A stretch of DNA of 64,000 bases from Haloferax mediterranei ATCC 33500 (GTDB taxonomy: Archaea; Halobacteriota; Halobacteria; Halobacteriales; Haloferacaceae): the NCBI RefSeq assembly GCF_000306765.2, contig NC_017941.2, positions 186,001 through 250,000 on the forward strand. Reading direction: 5' to 3'. Of the stretch, positions 9,592 through 19,138 are shown in pieces; the stretch's first letter is position 1; each line of letters begins with the position of its first letter. The notes beneath the pieces were generated by a model, which searched no databases, had not been told where the DNA came from, and was given only the letters and a program-made list of their open reading frames with translations. The position numbers were made by a program, and so were the translations under genes.

Positions 9592-12360
9592 ATGAGCGAA
9601 CTCGAATCGGAGTACCGCCTCGACTATTTCGAGGAGGAGGGCTTCTACCGGAAGCAGTGCCCCGTGACGGGCGTACACTTCTGGACACGTGACCCTGACC
9701 GAGAGACCTGCGGCGAACCGCCGGCGGATGACTACACCTTCATCGACAACCCCGGATTCGACGAGGAGTACACGCTGGAGGAGATGCGCGAGAAGTTCCT
9801 CTCGTTTTTCGAGGAACACGACCACGAGCGTATCGAACCGTATCCGGTCGCTGCGAACCGCTGGCGCGACGACGTGCTCTTGACGCAGGCATCTATCTAC
9901 GACTTCCAGCCGCTCGTCACGTCCGGCGAGACGCCGCCGCCGGCGAATCCGCTCACCATCTCGCAGCCCTGTATCCGCATGCAGGACATCGACAACGTGG
10001 GCAAGACCGGTCGTCACACGATGGCCTTCGAGATGATGGCGCACCACGCCTTCAACGCCCGCGAGGAGGCGGGCGACAAGTACGCCTACGAGGGCGAAGT
10101 CTACTGGAAGGACGAGACGGTCCGACTCTGTGACGAGTTCTTCGAGTCACTCGGCGCTGACATCTCCGAAATCACCTACATCGAAGACCCGTGGGTCGGC
10201 GGCGGCAACGCCGGTCCCGCCTTCGAGGTACTCTACCGCGGCGCGGAACTCGCGACCCTCGTCTTCATGTCGATGAAGCAGGACCCCGACGGCGAGTACG
10301 AACTCAAGGACGGCAACTCCTACTCGCCGATGGACACCTACATCGTCGACACCGGCTACGGACTCGAACGGTGGACGTGGGTGTCGCAGGGGACCCCGAC
10401 GGTCTACGAGGCCGTCTACCCCGACATGATCGACTTCCTCAAGGAGAACGTCGGCATCGAACACACCGACGACGAAGAGGAACTCATCCACCGCGCGGCA
10501 AAGCTCTCGGGCCACCTCGACATCGACGAAATCGACGACCTCGCAACCGCCCGCGCCGAAGTCGCCGACGAACTCGGTGTCGACACTCAGAGACTCACCT
10601 CGCTGCTCCGCCCGCTCGAAGACATCTACGCCATCGCCGACCACTGCCGTACCCTCGCGTACATGTTCGGCGACGGTATTGTCCCCTCGAACGTCGGGAC
10701 GGGCTACCTCGCTCGCATGGTGCTCCGCCGCACCAAGCGCCTCGTCGACAACCTCGGCGTGGACGCGCCACTCGACGAACTCGTGGACATGCAGGCCGAG
10801 CGGTTGGACTACCAGAACCGCGACACCATCCGCGACATCGTCCGCAGTGAAGAGCGGAAGTACCGCAAGACGCTCGAACGCGGCTCTCGGAAGGTCCAGC
10901 AACTCGCCGACGACTACGCCGAGACGGGCGAACCCATCCCGGTCTCCGAACTCATCGAACTGTACGACTCCCACGGCATCCAACCCGACATGGTGCAGGA
11001 GATTGCCGAGGAGCGCGGCGCGACAGTCGACATCCCCGACGACTTCTACTCGCTCGTCGCCGACCGACACGAGCAGGTCGACGCCGAAACCGCCGCGGAG
11101 GGCCACGACGAGCGCCTCGGCGACCTGCCTGCGACGGACAAACTCTACTACGACGACCAGGAGCGAACCGAGTTCGAAGCGGTCGTCCTCGACGTGTTCG
11201 AGCGCGAGGAGGGCTACGACGTGGTCCTCGACCAGACGATGTTCTACCCCGAAGGCGGCGGCCAACCCGCCGACCACGGGACGCTCGCAACCGACGACAC
11301 GACGGTCGAAGTGACCGACGTGCAAATCGAGGGTGACGTCGTCCTCCACCATACCGACGACGACCCCGGAAAGGGCGAATTCGTCCGCGGTCAACTCGAC
11401 GTAGAGCGTCGTCGCCGTCTCATGCGACACCACACGGCGACACACGTCATCGGCCACGCTATCCGCACGGTCCTCGGCGACCACATTCGGCAGGCCGGTG
11501 CCTCGAAGGGCGTCGACCGCTCTCGCCTCGACGTGACGCACTACGAGCGCATCACCCGTGAGGAGGTCAAGCAAATCGAGCGCGTCGCCAACGAACTCGT
11601 GATGCGAAACATCCCGGTCAAACAGGAGTGGCCGGACCGCCGCGACGCCGAGAAGAAACACGGCTTCGACCTCTATCAGGGAGGGATTCCGCCGGGCGAA
11701 AAGATTCGCCTTATCCACGTCGGCAGCGACGTGCAGGCCTGCGGTGGCACCCACGTCAAGCGAACCGGCGACATCGGCGCAATCAAAGTGCTGACGACTG
11801 AGCCAGTCCAAGACGGCGTCGAGCGTGTCGTGTTTGCCGCCGGCAACGCGGCTATCGAGGCCACCCAGCGCACCGAAGACGCGCTCTACGAGGCCGGCGA
11901 AGTCCTCGACGTGAACCCCTCGGACGTGCCCGAGACGGCCGAGCGCTTCTTTACCGAGTGGAAAGAACGCGGCAAGACCATCGACCGCCTGAAGACGGAA
12001 CTCGCCGAGGCGCGCGCCGCCGCGGGTGCTGACGAAATCGATATCGAGGGCACGCCCGCCGTGATTCAGCGACTCGACAGTGACGCGGACGAACTCCGCG
12101 CAACCGCAAATGCGCTGGTCGAAGAGGGCACAGTCGCTGTGCTCGGCTCCGCCGCCGGTGGCAGCGCCCAGTTCGTCGTCGGCGTCCCCGACGGCGTCGG
12201 CATCAACGCCGGACAGGTCGTCGGCGAACTCGCCAGCAAGGTCGGCGGCGGCGGTGGCGGCCCGGCCGACTTCGCGCAGGGCGGCGGTCCCAACGTGGAC
12301 GCACTTGACGACGTGCTCGACGAGGCTCCCGACGTACTGCGGACCGTGCTGAACGCCTAA
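9592..12360 (+). CDS. alaS: Alanyl-tRNA synthetase (archaeal type)
   Basis: A 922-residue class II synthetase. The N-terminal archaeal extension carries [10 protein letters not shown] and a second Cys (ETCGEPP) that may bind zinc. The catalytic domain follows with [19 protein letters not shown]. The editing domain shows [10 protein letters not shown] and the [11 protein letters not shown] zinc/editing motif. The C-Ala domain ends with the glycine-rich [15 protein letters not shown] and DVL repeats. ATG at 9592 is used; the codon two before it is TTG. A very long antisense frame across it (10147-12732) is a codon-bias shadow. Confidence 0.97.
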   Translation: MSELESEYRLDYFEEEGFYRKQCPVTGVHFWTRDPDRETCGEPPADDYTFIDNPGFDEEYTLEEMREKFLSFFEEHDHERIEPYPVAANRWRDDVLLTQASIYDFQPLVTSGETPPPANPLTISQPCIRMQDIDNVGKTGRHTMAFEMMAHHAFNAREEAGDKYAYEGEVYWKDETVRLCDEFFESLGADISEITYIEDPWVGGGNAGPAFEVLYRGAELATLVFMSMKQDPDGEYELKDGNSYSPMDTYIVDTGYGLERWTWVSQGTPTVYEAVYPDMIDFLKENVGIEHTDDEEELIHRAAKLSGHLDIDEIDDLATARAEVADELGVDTQRLTSLLRPLEDIYAIADHCRTLAYMFGDGIVPSNVGTGYLARMVLRRTKRLVDNLGVDAPLDELVDMQAERLDYQNRDTIRDIVRSEERKYRKTLERGSRKVQQLADDYAETGEPIPVSELIELYDSHGIQPDMVQEIAEERGATVDIPDDFYSLVADRHEQVDAETAAEGHDERLGDLPATDKLYYDDQERTEFEAVVLDVFEREEGYDVVLDQTMFYPEGGGQPADHGTLATDDTTVEVTDVQIEGDVVLHHTDDDPGKGEFVRGQLDVERRRRLMRHHTATHVIGHAIRTVLGDHIRQAGASKGVDRSRLDVTHYERITREEVKQIERVANELVMRNIPVKQEWPDRRDAEKKHGFDLYQGGIPPGEKIRLIHVGSDVQACGGTHVKRTGDIGAIKVLTTEPVQDGVERVVFAAGNAAIEATQRTEDALYEAGEVLDVNPSDVPETAERFFTEWKERGKTIDRLKTELAEARAAAGADEIDIEGTPAVIQRLDSDADELRATANALVEEGTVAVLGSAAGGSAQFVVGVPDGVGINAGQVVGELASKVGGGGGGPADFAQGGGPNVDALDDVLDEAPDVLRTVLNA

Positions 12361-12468
12361 ACCGGCTGAACTGGCGGCACCACGAATCTTTCTTCTCTCT
12401 ATTCCCCCGTTTGACTCGCCTCCTGACGAGACGGACGCCCTAAGTCGCTCGCCCGACGACCGACAGGT

Positions 12469-13242
12469 ATGCCGACAGCAGTCTCCGATGGCGTCGAACT
12501 CTATTACGATTCGGACGGCGAGAGCGAACCGGTCGTCTTCGTCGGCGACGCGGGATACGGCGCGTGGCAGTGGGGCTGGCAACACGCCGCGGTCGCCGGT
12601 CCGTTCGAAAGCGTGGTGATGGACCTTCGCGGGTCTGGTCAGTCGGATGCGCCTTCCGGCCCGTACTCGGTCGAAACGCTCGTTTCCGACCTTGTGGCCG
12701 TCCTCGCGGACGCCAACATCCGAAAAGCCCATCTCGTCGGGTTCGGTCTGGGCGGTCTGGTCGCGCTTGAGGCTGCCCGAACGACCTCCCGCGTTCGGGG
12801 TCTCGTCCTCGTCGGTACTGCGGCCTCAGGAACCGATATCGACCCCGAACCGCTCTACGGTGCGCCGGACGACCCGCATGCGCTTCGCGAGTCACTCACG
12901 CCAGCGCTCTCCGACGAGTTCCGAACGGAACAACCCGATGTTGTCGACCAAATCGTCGAGTGGCGCGGCATGGAAGACGCAGACCCTGACGCGTGGGCGG
13001 CACAGACTGCCGCAATCGCCGAGTACGATGCAGATCCGCTCTACGAGGTGACGGTCCCGACGCTCGTCATCCACGGCGACGACGACCCGGTCTGGCCGGT
13101 CGATGGCGGACGCGCCCTTGCGAACGACCTGCCGCGCGGGGAATTCGAGTCGTTCGAGGGAGCGCGGCACCTCGTCACCGTCGAGCAGTCTCGTGTCGTC
13201 AACGACGCCATCGTCGGCTTTCTCGAATCGCTCGACGACTGA
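12469..13242 (+). CDS. Alpha/beta hydrolase fold protein lacking the nucleophile serine
   Basis: A 257-residue alpha/beta hydrolase: VVFVGDAG (oxyanion region), MDLRGSGQSD, the nucleophile-elbow position HLVGFGLGG, the acid loop VIHGDDDPVWP, and the terminal histidine in GARHLV. The elbow reads G-F-G-L-G, so the expected serine is Gly93; the codon is GGT. The Asp and His positions remain. It may be a non-hydrolytic member, or use another residue. The stop codon's last base starts an 80-bp palindromic element. Confidence 0.8.
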   Translation: MPTAVSDGVELYYDSDGESEPVVFVGDAGYGAWQWGWQHAAVAGPFESVVMDLRGSGQSDAPSGPYSVETLVSDLVAVLADANIRKAHLVGFGLGGLVALEAARTTSRVRGLVLVGTAASGTDIDPEPLYGAPDDPHALRESLTPALSDEFRTEQPDVVDQIVEWRGMEDADPDAWAAQTAAIAEYDADPLYEVTVPTLVIHGDDDPVWPVDGGRALANDLPRGEFESFEGARHLVTVEQSRVVNDAIVGFLESLDD

Positions 13243-13321
13243 TAAGGACTGTTGTAGTCTCTTACCGGTGTCGCCAGCACCGGGACGATGGTCACCGGTA
13301 AATAGTTACAACAGTCCTTAT
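13242..13321. repeat. 80-bp palindromic element with 15-bp perfect terminal inverted repeats
   Basis: The ends ATAAGGACTGTTGTA and TACAACAGTCCTTAT are perfect inverted repeats of 15 bp. Nine more bases (TTACCGGTG/CACCGGTAA) pair further in, leaving a loop of roughly 25-30 bp. It contains no ORF. It lies between the hydrolase and the amidotransferase and shares the final A of the hydrolase stop codon. It could be a MITE-like relic or a bidirectional terminator; no T-tract follows, which favours a mobile or structural repeat. Confidence 0.6.
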
Positions 13322-13434
13322 GTGGAAGTGAACATTCGATGGCCTGTCCGGTAGCTACCCCTGCCGTCGCAGGCGGCGGCAGAAGCGGTCTCGGGCGCAA
13401 CTTCTTTGCTCTCTCGCCATCTGTCTCCACCACG

Positions 13435-14148
13435 ATGAATCGACCGCGCTTTGCGTTCTTGGACGCGTCACACGCCGACGAGAACACACCACGAAACTTC
13501 AGGCGCGAACTGGACGCCGACCTCGTCGAGTTCGACGCCACCGCTGGACACCTTCCCGACCACTTCGACTACGATGGCATCGTCATCACCGGGTCGTCGT
13601 CGTCGGCCTACTGGGACGACGAGTGGATTCAGAACCTCGTGTCGTGGGTCGCCGAGGCTGACGAACGAGGACTCCCCATTCTCGGGGTCTGTTTCGGCCA
13701 TCAGGTCGTCGCCGCGGCGCTCGGTGGGACTGTCGAAGATATGGACGACTACGAACTCGGCTACAGCGACGTCGAGCGGACGACCAACGACGACGCGGAC
13801 GACCTCCTCGCTGGCATCAGCGGGCAATTCACCGTGTTCACGTCCCACGGTGACTACGTGAGCGAACTGCCGCCGGGTGCGGAACTCCTCGCGGAGAACG
13901 GATTCGGCGTTCATGCCTTCCGCCGGGACCACGCCTTCGGCGTCCAGTTCCACCCCGAGTACGACACGGAGACTGCGGAAGCGATTGCGCGAGAGAAGGA
14001 CTTCCTGCCCGACGAGCAAATCCAGTCCGTCCTCGACGACATTACTCCCGAAAACTACGATGCTGCCTGCGAAGCAAAGCGTCTGTTCGATAACTTCGTC
14101 GCCTACGTCGACCGCGTGAGGACGGAGACGGTCGAATCTGCGGCCTAA
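13435..14148 (+). CDS. Class I glutamine amidotransferase domain protein
   Basis: A 237-residue stand-alone class I GATase (GMP-synthase-glutaminase-like). The nucleophile cysteine is C86 in LGVCFGHQVVAAALGG; the His-Glu pair is in VQFHPEYD; the VITGSSSSAYW loop matches the oxyanion strand. Such proteins release ammonia from glutamine or act on gamma-glutamyl compounds; the acceptor is unknown. ATG at 13435 is chosen, since the upstream in-frame extension to 13339 is unlike the family. Confidence 0.85.
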   Translation: MNRPRFAFLDASHADENTPRNFRRELDADLVEFDATAGHLPDHFDYDGIVITGSSSSAYWDDEWIQNLVSWVAEADERGLPILGVCFGHQVVAAALGGTVEDMDDYELGYSDVERTTNDDADDLLAGISGQFTVFTSHGDYVSELPPGAELLAENGFGVHAFRRDHAFGVQFHPEYDTETAEAIAREKDFLPDEQIQSVLDDITPENYDAACEAKRLFDNFVAYVDRVRTETVESAA

Positions 14149-14310
14149 GTCACTCGAATTCGAACGCTCGAAGTCGCCGCGTCGTTGTCTTTCTTCTACT
14201 CCTATTCATGTAGGGAAAACTACTAAATATCGTCCGTCGCAACTGCTTGTAACATCTCTGTGTCGCGTGTGAGCGAATCGCTTTTCACCACCCCAGACGC
14301 AGGGACTATC

Positions 14311-15474
14311 ATGCTCGATTATCTGGAATTAGAGTCGGACCTGACCGGCGAAGAAAAACTCGTCCGCGACGAAGCACGACGATTCGTCGAAGAGCAGGTG
14401 AAACCCGATATCGGCGACCACTTCGAGCAGGGAACGTTCCCGATGGACCTCATTCCGAAGATGGGCGAGCTTGGGTTTTATGCGCCTAACCTCGACGGCT
14501 ACGGGCTTCCCGGACTCGGCGAACGTGCTTACGGACTCCTGATGCAAGAACTCGAAGCGGGCGACTCGGGGCTTCGTTCGATGGCGAGTGTGCAGGGGTC
14601 GCTCGTCATCTACCCGATTCACGCCTTCGGGTCGGAAGCCCAGAAAGACGAGTGGCTTCCCGCGCTCGGGTCGGGTGAGGCAGTCGGTTGTTTCGGACTG
14701 ACTGAACCGCAACACGGCTCGAACCCATCGGGAATGGAGACGACTGCCGAGAAGGACGCCGACGGCTACGTGCTCAACGGGTCGAAAACGTGGATTACGA
14801 ACTCTCCCATCGCCGATGTGGCCGTCGTCTGGGCGCGAGACGTGTCCGCAGACGGGTCGCCGGTCCGCGGCTTCCTCGTCGAAACCGACCGCGACGGCGT
14901 GACGACGAACAAGATAGAGGACAAACTCTCCATGCGCGCGTCGGTCACGGGCGAAATCGGTCTCGACGACGTTCGAGTCCCCGAGGAGAACGTGCTGCCG
15001 GGCGTCGAGGGCATGAAAGGACCGCTTTCGTGTCTCACGCAGGCGCGGTTCGGCATCGCGTGGGGCGTCGTCGGCGCGGCCCGCGACGCATTCGAGGATG
15101 CACTCCAGTACGCGAAAGACCGCGACCAGTTCGGTGGCCCGATTGCTCGGTTCCAACTCCAGCAGGGCAAACTCGCCGAGATGGCGACTCAAATCACGAA
15201 CGCGCAACTGCAGGCTCACCGACTCGCCGAACTCAAACAACGCGGCGACCTGCGCCACCAGCACGTGTCGATGGCGAAGCGCCACAACGTCCGCGTCGCC
15301 CGTGACGTGACGCGAACGGCCCGCGAGGTGCTCGGCGGAAACGGCATCACGACCGACTACTCGCCGATGCGTCACATGGAGAACATCGAGACGGTCTACA
15401 CCTACGAAGGGACCGATGACATCCACACGCTTGTCATCGGTGCCGACCTGACGGGAATCGAAGCATTCGAGTAA
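14311..15474 (+). CDS. Acyl-CoA dehydrogenase (glutaryl-CoA dehydrogenase-like)
   Basis: A 387-residue FAD-dependent dehydrogenase. It has VQGSLVIYPIHAFGSEAQK, the flavin/substrate motif CFGLTEPQHGSNP, WITNSPIADV, and the catalytic glutamate in YTYEGTDDIH (about residue 366) followed by a helix that closes the active site. The pattern, including SLRSMASVQGS-like N-terminal features, is closest to glutaryl-CoA dehydrogenases, but substrate specificity cannot be fixed. ATG 14311 is preferred; GTG 14260 would add 17 residues. An AT-rich TACTAAATAT lies at 14221-14230. Confidence 0.9.
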   Translation: MLDYLELESDLTGEEKLVRDEARRFVEEQVKPDIGDHFEQGTFPMDLIPKMGELGFYAPNLDGYGLPGLGERAYGLLMQELEAGDSGLRSMASVQGSLVIYPIHAFGSEAQKDEWLPALGSGEAVGCFGLTEPQHGSNPSGMETTAEKDADGYVLNGSKTWITNSPIADVAVVWARDVSADGSPVRGFLVETDRDGVTTNKIEDKLSMRASVTGEIGLDDVRVPEENVLPGVEGMKGPLSCLTQARFGIAWGVVGAARDAFEDALQYAKDRDQFGGPIARFQLQQGKLAEMATQITNAQLQAHRLAELKQRGDLRHQHVSMAKRHNVRVARDVTRTAREVLGGNGITTDYSPMRHMENIETVYTYEGTDDIHTLVIGADLTGIEAFE

Positions 15475-15520
15475 GCTTCGGGACCTGGAGTGGGGGACCT
15501 CGTCGCTTTCGGAGTTGTGC

Positions 15521-15542
15521 GTGTACTGTGACAACAGTACAC
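15521..15542. promoter_or_regulatory. Perfect palindromic operator candidate (9-4-9)
   Basis: GTGTACTGT and ACAGTACAC are perfect 9-bp inverted repeats separated by GACA. The site ends 5 bp before a TATA-like element (15548-15555) of the following gene. This is the spacing expected for a regulator touching the BRE/TATA region. No T-tract follows, so it is unlikely to be a terminator for the acyl-CoA dehydrogenase gene. Confidence 0.6.
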
Positions 15543-15547
15543 ATACA

Positions 15548-15555
15548 TTTATATC
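15548..15555 (+). promoter_or_regulatory. TATA box of the 96-residue protein gene
   Basis: TTTATATC lies 43 bp before the ATG at 15591, within an AT-rich island. Together with the adjacent palindrome it forms a compact archaeal promoter. Confidence 0.5.
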
Positions 15556-15590
15556 TCCTCGCTCATAGATTACGATAGAGGCACCCCACA

Positions 15591-15881
15591 ATGACCACCT
15601 CGGCTAAGGACCGTCCGGCGACACTCGACCTCTCTCGTGAAGAGTCGTGGGTCGTCCATGCCGCTCTGCTCGCAGCAATCGAGCGGGCGGTCGATGCAGA
15701 CGAAGAGCCGACGCCAGCCCCGAGCCTGCTCGCGCGGGTCGAAGCTGGTGATGAAGACTTCAACAGTGCCGAACTCGACTATCTCGTAGGTGCCCTTCGC
15801 GCATACCGCGAACAGGCACCATCTCGGGACCAGCATCACATATCGCACGTCATCGACCACATTGAGGCGGCGCAGGCGTAA
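15591..15881 (+). CDS. Small haloarchaeal protein (DUF7853-like)
   Basis: A 96-residue, acidic, all-helical-looking protein (LSREESWVVHAALLAAIERA, AELDYLVGALRAYREQ). It has no membrane segment and no known motif. I recall it as a widespread haloarchaeal family of unknown function (DUF7853), unverified. It is a single gene with its own TATA element and a clean palindrome, so it looks specifically regulated. Confidence 0.75.
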   Translation: MTTSAKDRPATLDLSREESWVVHAALLAAIERAVDADEEPTPAPSLLARVEAGDEDFNSAELDYLVGALRAYREQAPSRDQHHISHVIDHIEAAQA

Positions 15882-16066
15882 CCTGTCGTTTTCTCTTTGT
15901 GTCTTTTTCCACGCACGTCCGTCAGGTAGTCTGAGTTACTTCTCGCAAAGATTCGGTGCGCACGAGCGAACGACGCTGTTAGTTATCGCTACTGTCGGTT
16001 CTATGTTATTGGATATCATACTATCAATATCATGATGTTATTTATCATCAATATCAATTCTAGTTT

Positions 16067-16117
16067 GACATGACTACTTAGTAAATAACTTATTTGTGGT
16101 TGAGAAAGTAGCGCTGA
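16067..16117 (+). promoter_or_regulatory. Duplicated promoter/leader, copy 1
   Basis: 51 bp directly before the ATG at 16118, with TATA-like TTAGTAAATAA and a GTGGTTGAGAAAGT box. It is alignable without gaps to 16919-16969, which sits immediately before the paralogous gene (36 of 51 identical, 35 of the first 43). A strongly AT-rich region with TATCA/TGATA repeats precedes it (16005-16060). Confidence 0.65.
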
Positions 16118-16834
16118 ATGCGTATCTCCAACCGATTTGAATTGCTGACGGCAACGTTCCTCGCAGTGGCGCTTCTGGCGTCCGCCGTGGCACCCGCGGC
16201 GGCCGCTTCGGCCCACTACGAATTCGCGGATGACACCTCCACTGTCGACCAAGGCGATGTAGTCTCTATCACGTTCGAGGCAGCGGACGGCGTGAACAAC
16301 ACATCCGAAGCACTGGCTGGCGACAACAACACCTTCGACCTCCACATCGGGGGCGAAGAACAGGGCTTCCTCGTCAACGCGACGGTCGTTGACGAGAACC
16401 GCGACGGCAACGTCACCGTCGAACTGAACACGTCCACTGCGGGTCAGGCCAACGCTTCGTCGTACCTCACCGCCACCGGTAACGACTCGGTGACGAACGC
16501 GACGCAGGCTACGGAGAACCTCTCCGAACCGCTCGACGCTGGCGAGTACCCGCTGACCCTCGGTTCGATGAACAACTCGACCGACACGGCGACGCTCGTC
16601 ATCGAGGAGAACGAAACGACCACGACGACGGCGACGACCACGACCGAGGCTACGGAGACGACGACCGAAGCCACGGAGGAGACGACCAACGCGTCCACGA
16701 CCGAGTCTGAAACCAACGAGTCGGCAACCGACGCGACGACCGAGCAGTCCACCGACACCGGCATCCCCGGGTTCGGCGCCGCTCTCGCAGTCATCGCACT
16801 CGTTGCGGTGGCGTTCGTCGCAGTCCGCGAATAA
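16118..16834 (+). CDS. Secreted surface protein with PGF-CTERM anchor, paralogue 1
   Basis: A 238-residue protein with a Sec signal peptide (charged start, hydrophobic 10-25, then APAAAASA), one beta-rich domain (about 30-155), a Thr/Glu-rich glycosylatable stalk (about 160-210), and the C-terminal sorting signal TGIPGFGAALAV plus a hydrophobic helix and Arg. PGF-CTERM proteins are processed by archaeosortase A and lipid-anchored at the cell surface. The N-terminal domain resembles the haloarchaeal BGTF (DUF7827-like) surface domain. Several N-x-S/T sites are present. It is followed 135 bp later by a paralogue. Confidence 0.85.
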   Translation: MRISNRFELLTATFLAVALLASAVAPAAAASAHYEFADDTSTVDQGDVVSITFEAADGVNNTSEALAGDNNTFDLHIGGEEQGFLVNATVVDENRDGNVTVELNTSTAGQANASSYLTATGNDSVTNATQATENLSEPLDAGEYPLTLGSMNNSTDTATLVIEENETTTTTATTTTEATETTTEATEETTNASTTESETNESATDATTEQSTDTGIPGFGAALAVIALVAVAFVAVRE

Positions 16835-16918
16835 GGCCGGTAGCTACCCTCGACTCGATTTCCATCTTTTTGCGTCGTGTTCTCTGTACTCCTACCTGCT
16901 AGTCTCGACTGTTAGTTG

Positions 16919-16969
16919 GAAATGACAATTTAGTAATTAATTTAGTCGTGGTCGAGAAAGTGGAATCAG
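16919..16969 (+). promoter_or_regulatory. Duplicated promoter/leader, copy 2
   Basis: 51 bp before the ATG at 16970, carrying TTTAGTAATTAA and GTGGTCGAGAAAGT in the same positions as copy 1. Conservation falls away in the last 8 bases before the ATG. Confidence 0.65.
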
Positions 16970-18043
16970 ATGTTCCCCTCCAAACGGTTTGAACTGTTGA
17001 CGACGACGTTCCTCGTGGTGGCGCTCTTGGTGTCCGCGGCCACTCCCGCGGCGGCCGCCTCAGGCCACTACGAGTTTGCGGACAACGAGTTCACCGGCGA
17101 GCAAGGTGAAGTAATAGCTATCACGGTCGAAGCGTCGGGTGACGCTAACGACACGACGACCGTTCACATCGGCAACCAAGACCAAGGCTTTCTCGTACAC
17201 GCGACGGCCGTCGACGAGAACGGCGACGGCGAAGTCACACTCGAACTGAATACCACGACTGCGGCTCAAACTGACCCATCGTCGTACCTCAGTGCCGCTG
17301 GCGACGACTCGGTGACGAATCTAACGCAGTCTTCCCGTTTGCTCTCCAACCTGCTCGACCCGGGCAGTTACGACCTGCGAGTCGGGTCGATGGACGACCC
17401 GAACGACACGGCGGTACTTTCCATCAAAGATAACGACTCGGTGACCGACCCGATTTCAGAGACACCGACCGACCCGATTTCAGAGACGCCGGTACCGACG
17501 CCGCCCGAAGACCCTGACTTCGAACACAGCGTTGTCACGGTGACTCCCGGCGTCGAAGATACCGCGCAAATTCCGGTCGTGTTCGGCTCCAACGGAACCG
17601 CGACGCTCACCATTGAATCGGTAGAGACGGGCTACAACACGTCCGTCGAACTCGCTGACGGCAATGGCGACTACAAGACAAACGTCTCGATTGACCTGAC
17701 CGCAACCGACGAATCGCCGGAGGAGTACATTTCCGTCTCCAACGGTGACCGAATCGAGAGCATCTCGTGGAACGAATCGACGACCGACATCGAGACACCC
17801 CACGAGTACGACCTCAGACTCTCTGACTCGAACGAGACTGTCAACGTCGGCGTGCTCGCCGTCACGGAAAAGCAGATAGCGACCGACCAGCCCGCAACCG
17901 ACGCCGACGCGAACGCCTCGCCGACCGCAAACGGGACCACGAACAGCACCGCGAAGTCCACCGACACCGGTATCCCCGGATTCGGAGCATCCATCGCTGT
18001 CGTGGCCCTCGCGGGCGCGGCGCTCCTCGCGGCCCGGCGCTGA
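16970..18043 (+). CDS. Secreted surface protein with PGF-CTERM anchor, paralogue 2
   Basis: A 357-residue paralogue of the preceding gene: same KRFELLTTTFLVVALL signal peptide, AAAASGHYEFAD start of the mature domain, DQGFLVHATAVDENGDG and DSVTNLTQ, then a Pro-rich linker with a direct repeat of DPISETP (two DNA copies of a 24-bp unit around 17444-17492). A second beta-rich domain (about 185-300) is absent from paralogue 1. It ends with TGIPGFGASIAV, a hydrophobic helix and ARR, a PGF-CTERM signal. N-glycosylation sites are frequent. Function is unknown. Confidence 0.85.
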   Translation: MFPSKRFELLTTTFLVVALLVSAATPAAAASGHYEFADNEFTGEQGEVIAITVEASGDANDTTTVHIGNQDQGFLVHATAVDENGDGEVTLELNTTTAAQTDPSSYLSAAGDDSVTNLTQSSRLLSNLLDPGSYDLRVGSMDDPNDTAVLSIKDNDSVTDPISETPTDPISETPVPTPPEDPDFEHSVVTVTPGVEDTAQIPVVFGSNGTATLTIESVETGYNTSVELADGNGDYKTNVSIDLTATDESPEEYISVSNGDRIESISWNESTTDIETPHEYDLRLSDSNETVNVGVLAVTEKQIATDQPATDADANASPTANGTTNSTAKSTDTGIPGFGASIAVVALAGAALLAARR

Positions 18044-18454
<411 letters not shown>

Positions 18455-18497
18455 CACCGAGACCAGACGTTATCTCACTTGCCCGCTTGCGTCCCGT

Positions 18498-18872
18498 ATG
18501 GGCCTCATTCACACTGCAATCGCCATCTCGGACCTCGACTCAACGCTCGACTTCTACGCCGAACTCGGCCTCGAACGAACCAACCAGTTCGAACTCAACG
18601 GGGTCAAGAACGTCTATCTCGGGAGCGACGACACCGACATGGAACTCCAACTCAAGTACGACTCTACGTCGACCGCTCGCATCGAGCCTTCGGGCATCGA
18701 CCACATCGCCATCGAGGTCGCCGACGTGGACCGCATCTTTGAGGAACTCGTCGAAGCCGAATCACCAGTGGTCGTGAATCCACCGGTCGATATCGAGGCC
18801 GTAAACGCCCGTGCAGCGTTTGTCGAAGACCCGGACGGCTACGTCGTCGAACTGGTCGAATTCGAAGACTGA
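18498..18872 (+). CDS. Glyoxalase/VOC superfamily protein
   Basis: A 124-residue single VOC module: GLIHTAIAISDLDSTLDFY, ELQLKYD, then IDHIAIEVADVDRIFEEL and FVEDPDGYVVELVEFE. Metal-ligand candidates are the first His, an internal Glu, the second His and the final Glu. It is often named lactoylglutathione lyase, but haloarchaea lack glutathione, so that label would be unsafe. ATG 18498 is the family-like start. Confidence 0.85.
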   Translation: MGLIHTAIAISDLDSTLDFYAELGLERTNQFELNGVKNVYLGSDDTDMELQLKYDSTSTARIEPSGIDHIAIEVADVDRIFEELVEAESPVVVNPPVDIEAVNARAAFVEDPDGYVVELVEFED

Positions 18873-18896
18873 CGGTTGAGTCGCCGCGAGTTTTCT

Positions 18897-19138
18897 CTGA
18901 CACGAACTGATTCGTCACCGATACAGATGTACTCTGATACTGGTTCAGATGTGACTCGTTACCGACGCAGCGGTCACTCGATGCTGACTCAGATAAAACT
19001 CGATGCTGACTCATATGTAACAAGTAGCTAATATGAATGTGACTCGAAGCTCACGTGTATTCAATTCGTCACTAACTCGAACGACATCCATCACTGATTC
19101 AAATGAAATCCATTACCGACTCGAATCTCACTCGCAGT
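18897..19138. repeat. Degenerate 11/22-bp tandem repeat array
   Basis: Eleven contiguous 22-bp units in fixed register with no indels. Each is built of two 11-bp half-units approximating TGACTCAGATG and TGACTCGATAC. ACTC/ATTC and a trailing AC or GC recur at the same phase throughout. The last unit runs into the final codons of the convergent pilin gene. It has no ORF, since the period is not a multiple of three, and no palindromic CRISPR-like repeats. Confidence 0.7.

Noticed and set aside
10147..12732. An 861-codon open frame antisense to alaS
   Set aside because: High GC with G or C at third positions suppresses stop codons on the opposite strand; the residue pattern has no family motif, while alaS has a full set.
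14329..15591. A 420-codon open frame antisense to the acyl-CoA dehydrogenase gene
   Set aside because: Shadow of codon bias, with no recognisable domain and an Arg/Val-rich composition.
15882..16117. AT-rich stretch before the PGF-CTERM genes as a replication origin
   Set aside because: No ORB-like repeats or Orc1/Cdc6 gene are next to it; the promoter role is sufficient.
18897..19138. CRISPR array
   Set aside because: Units are contiguous with no unique spacers and no conserved palindromic repeat.
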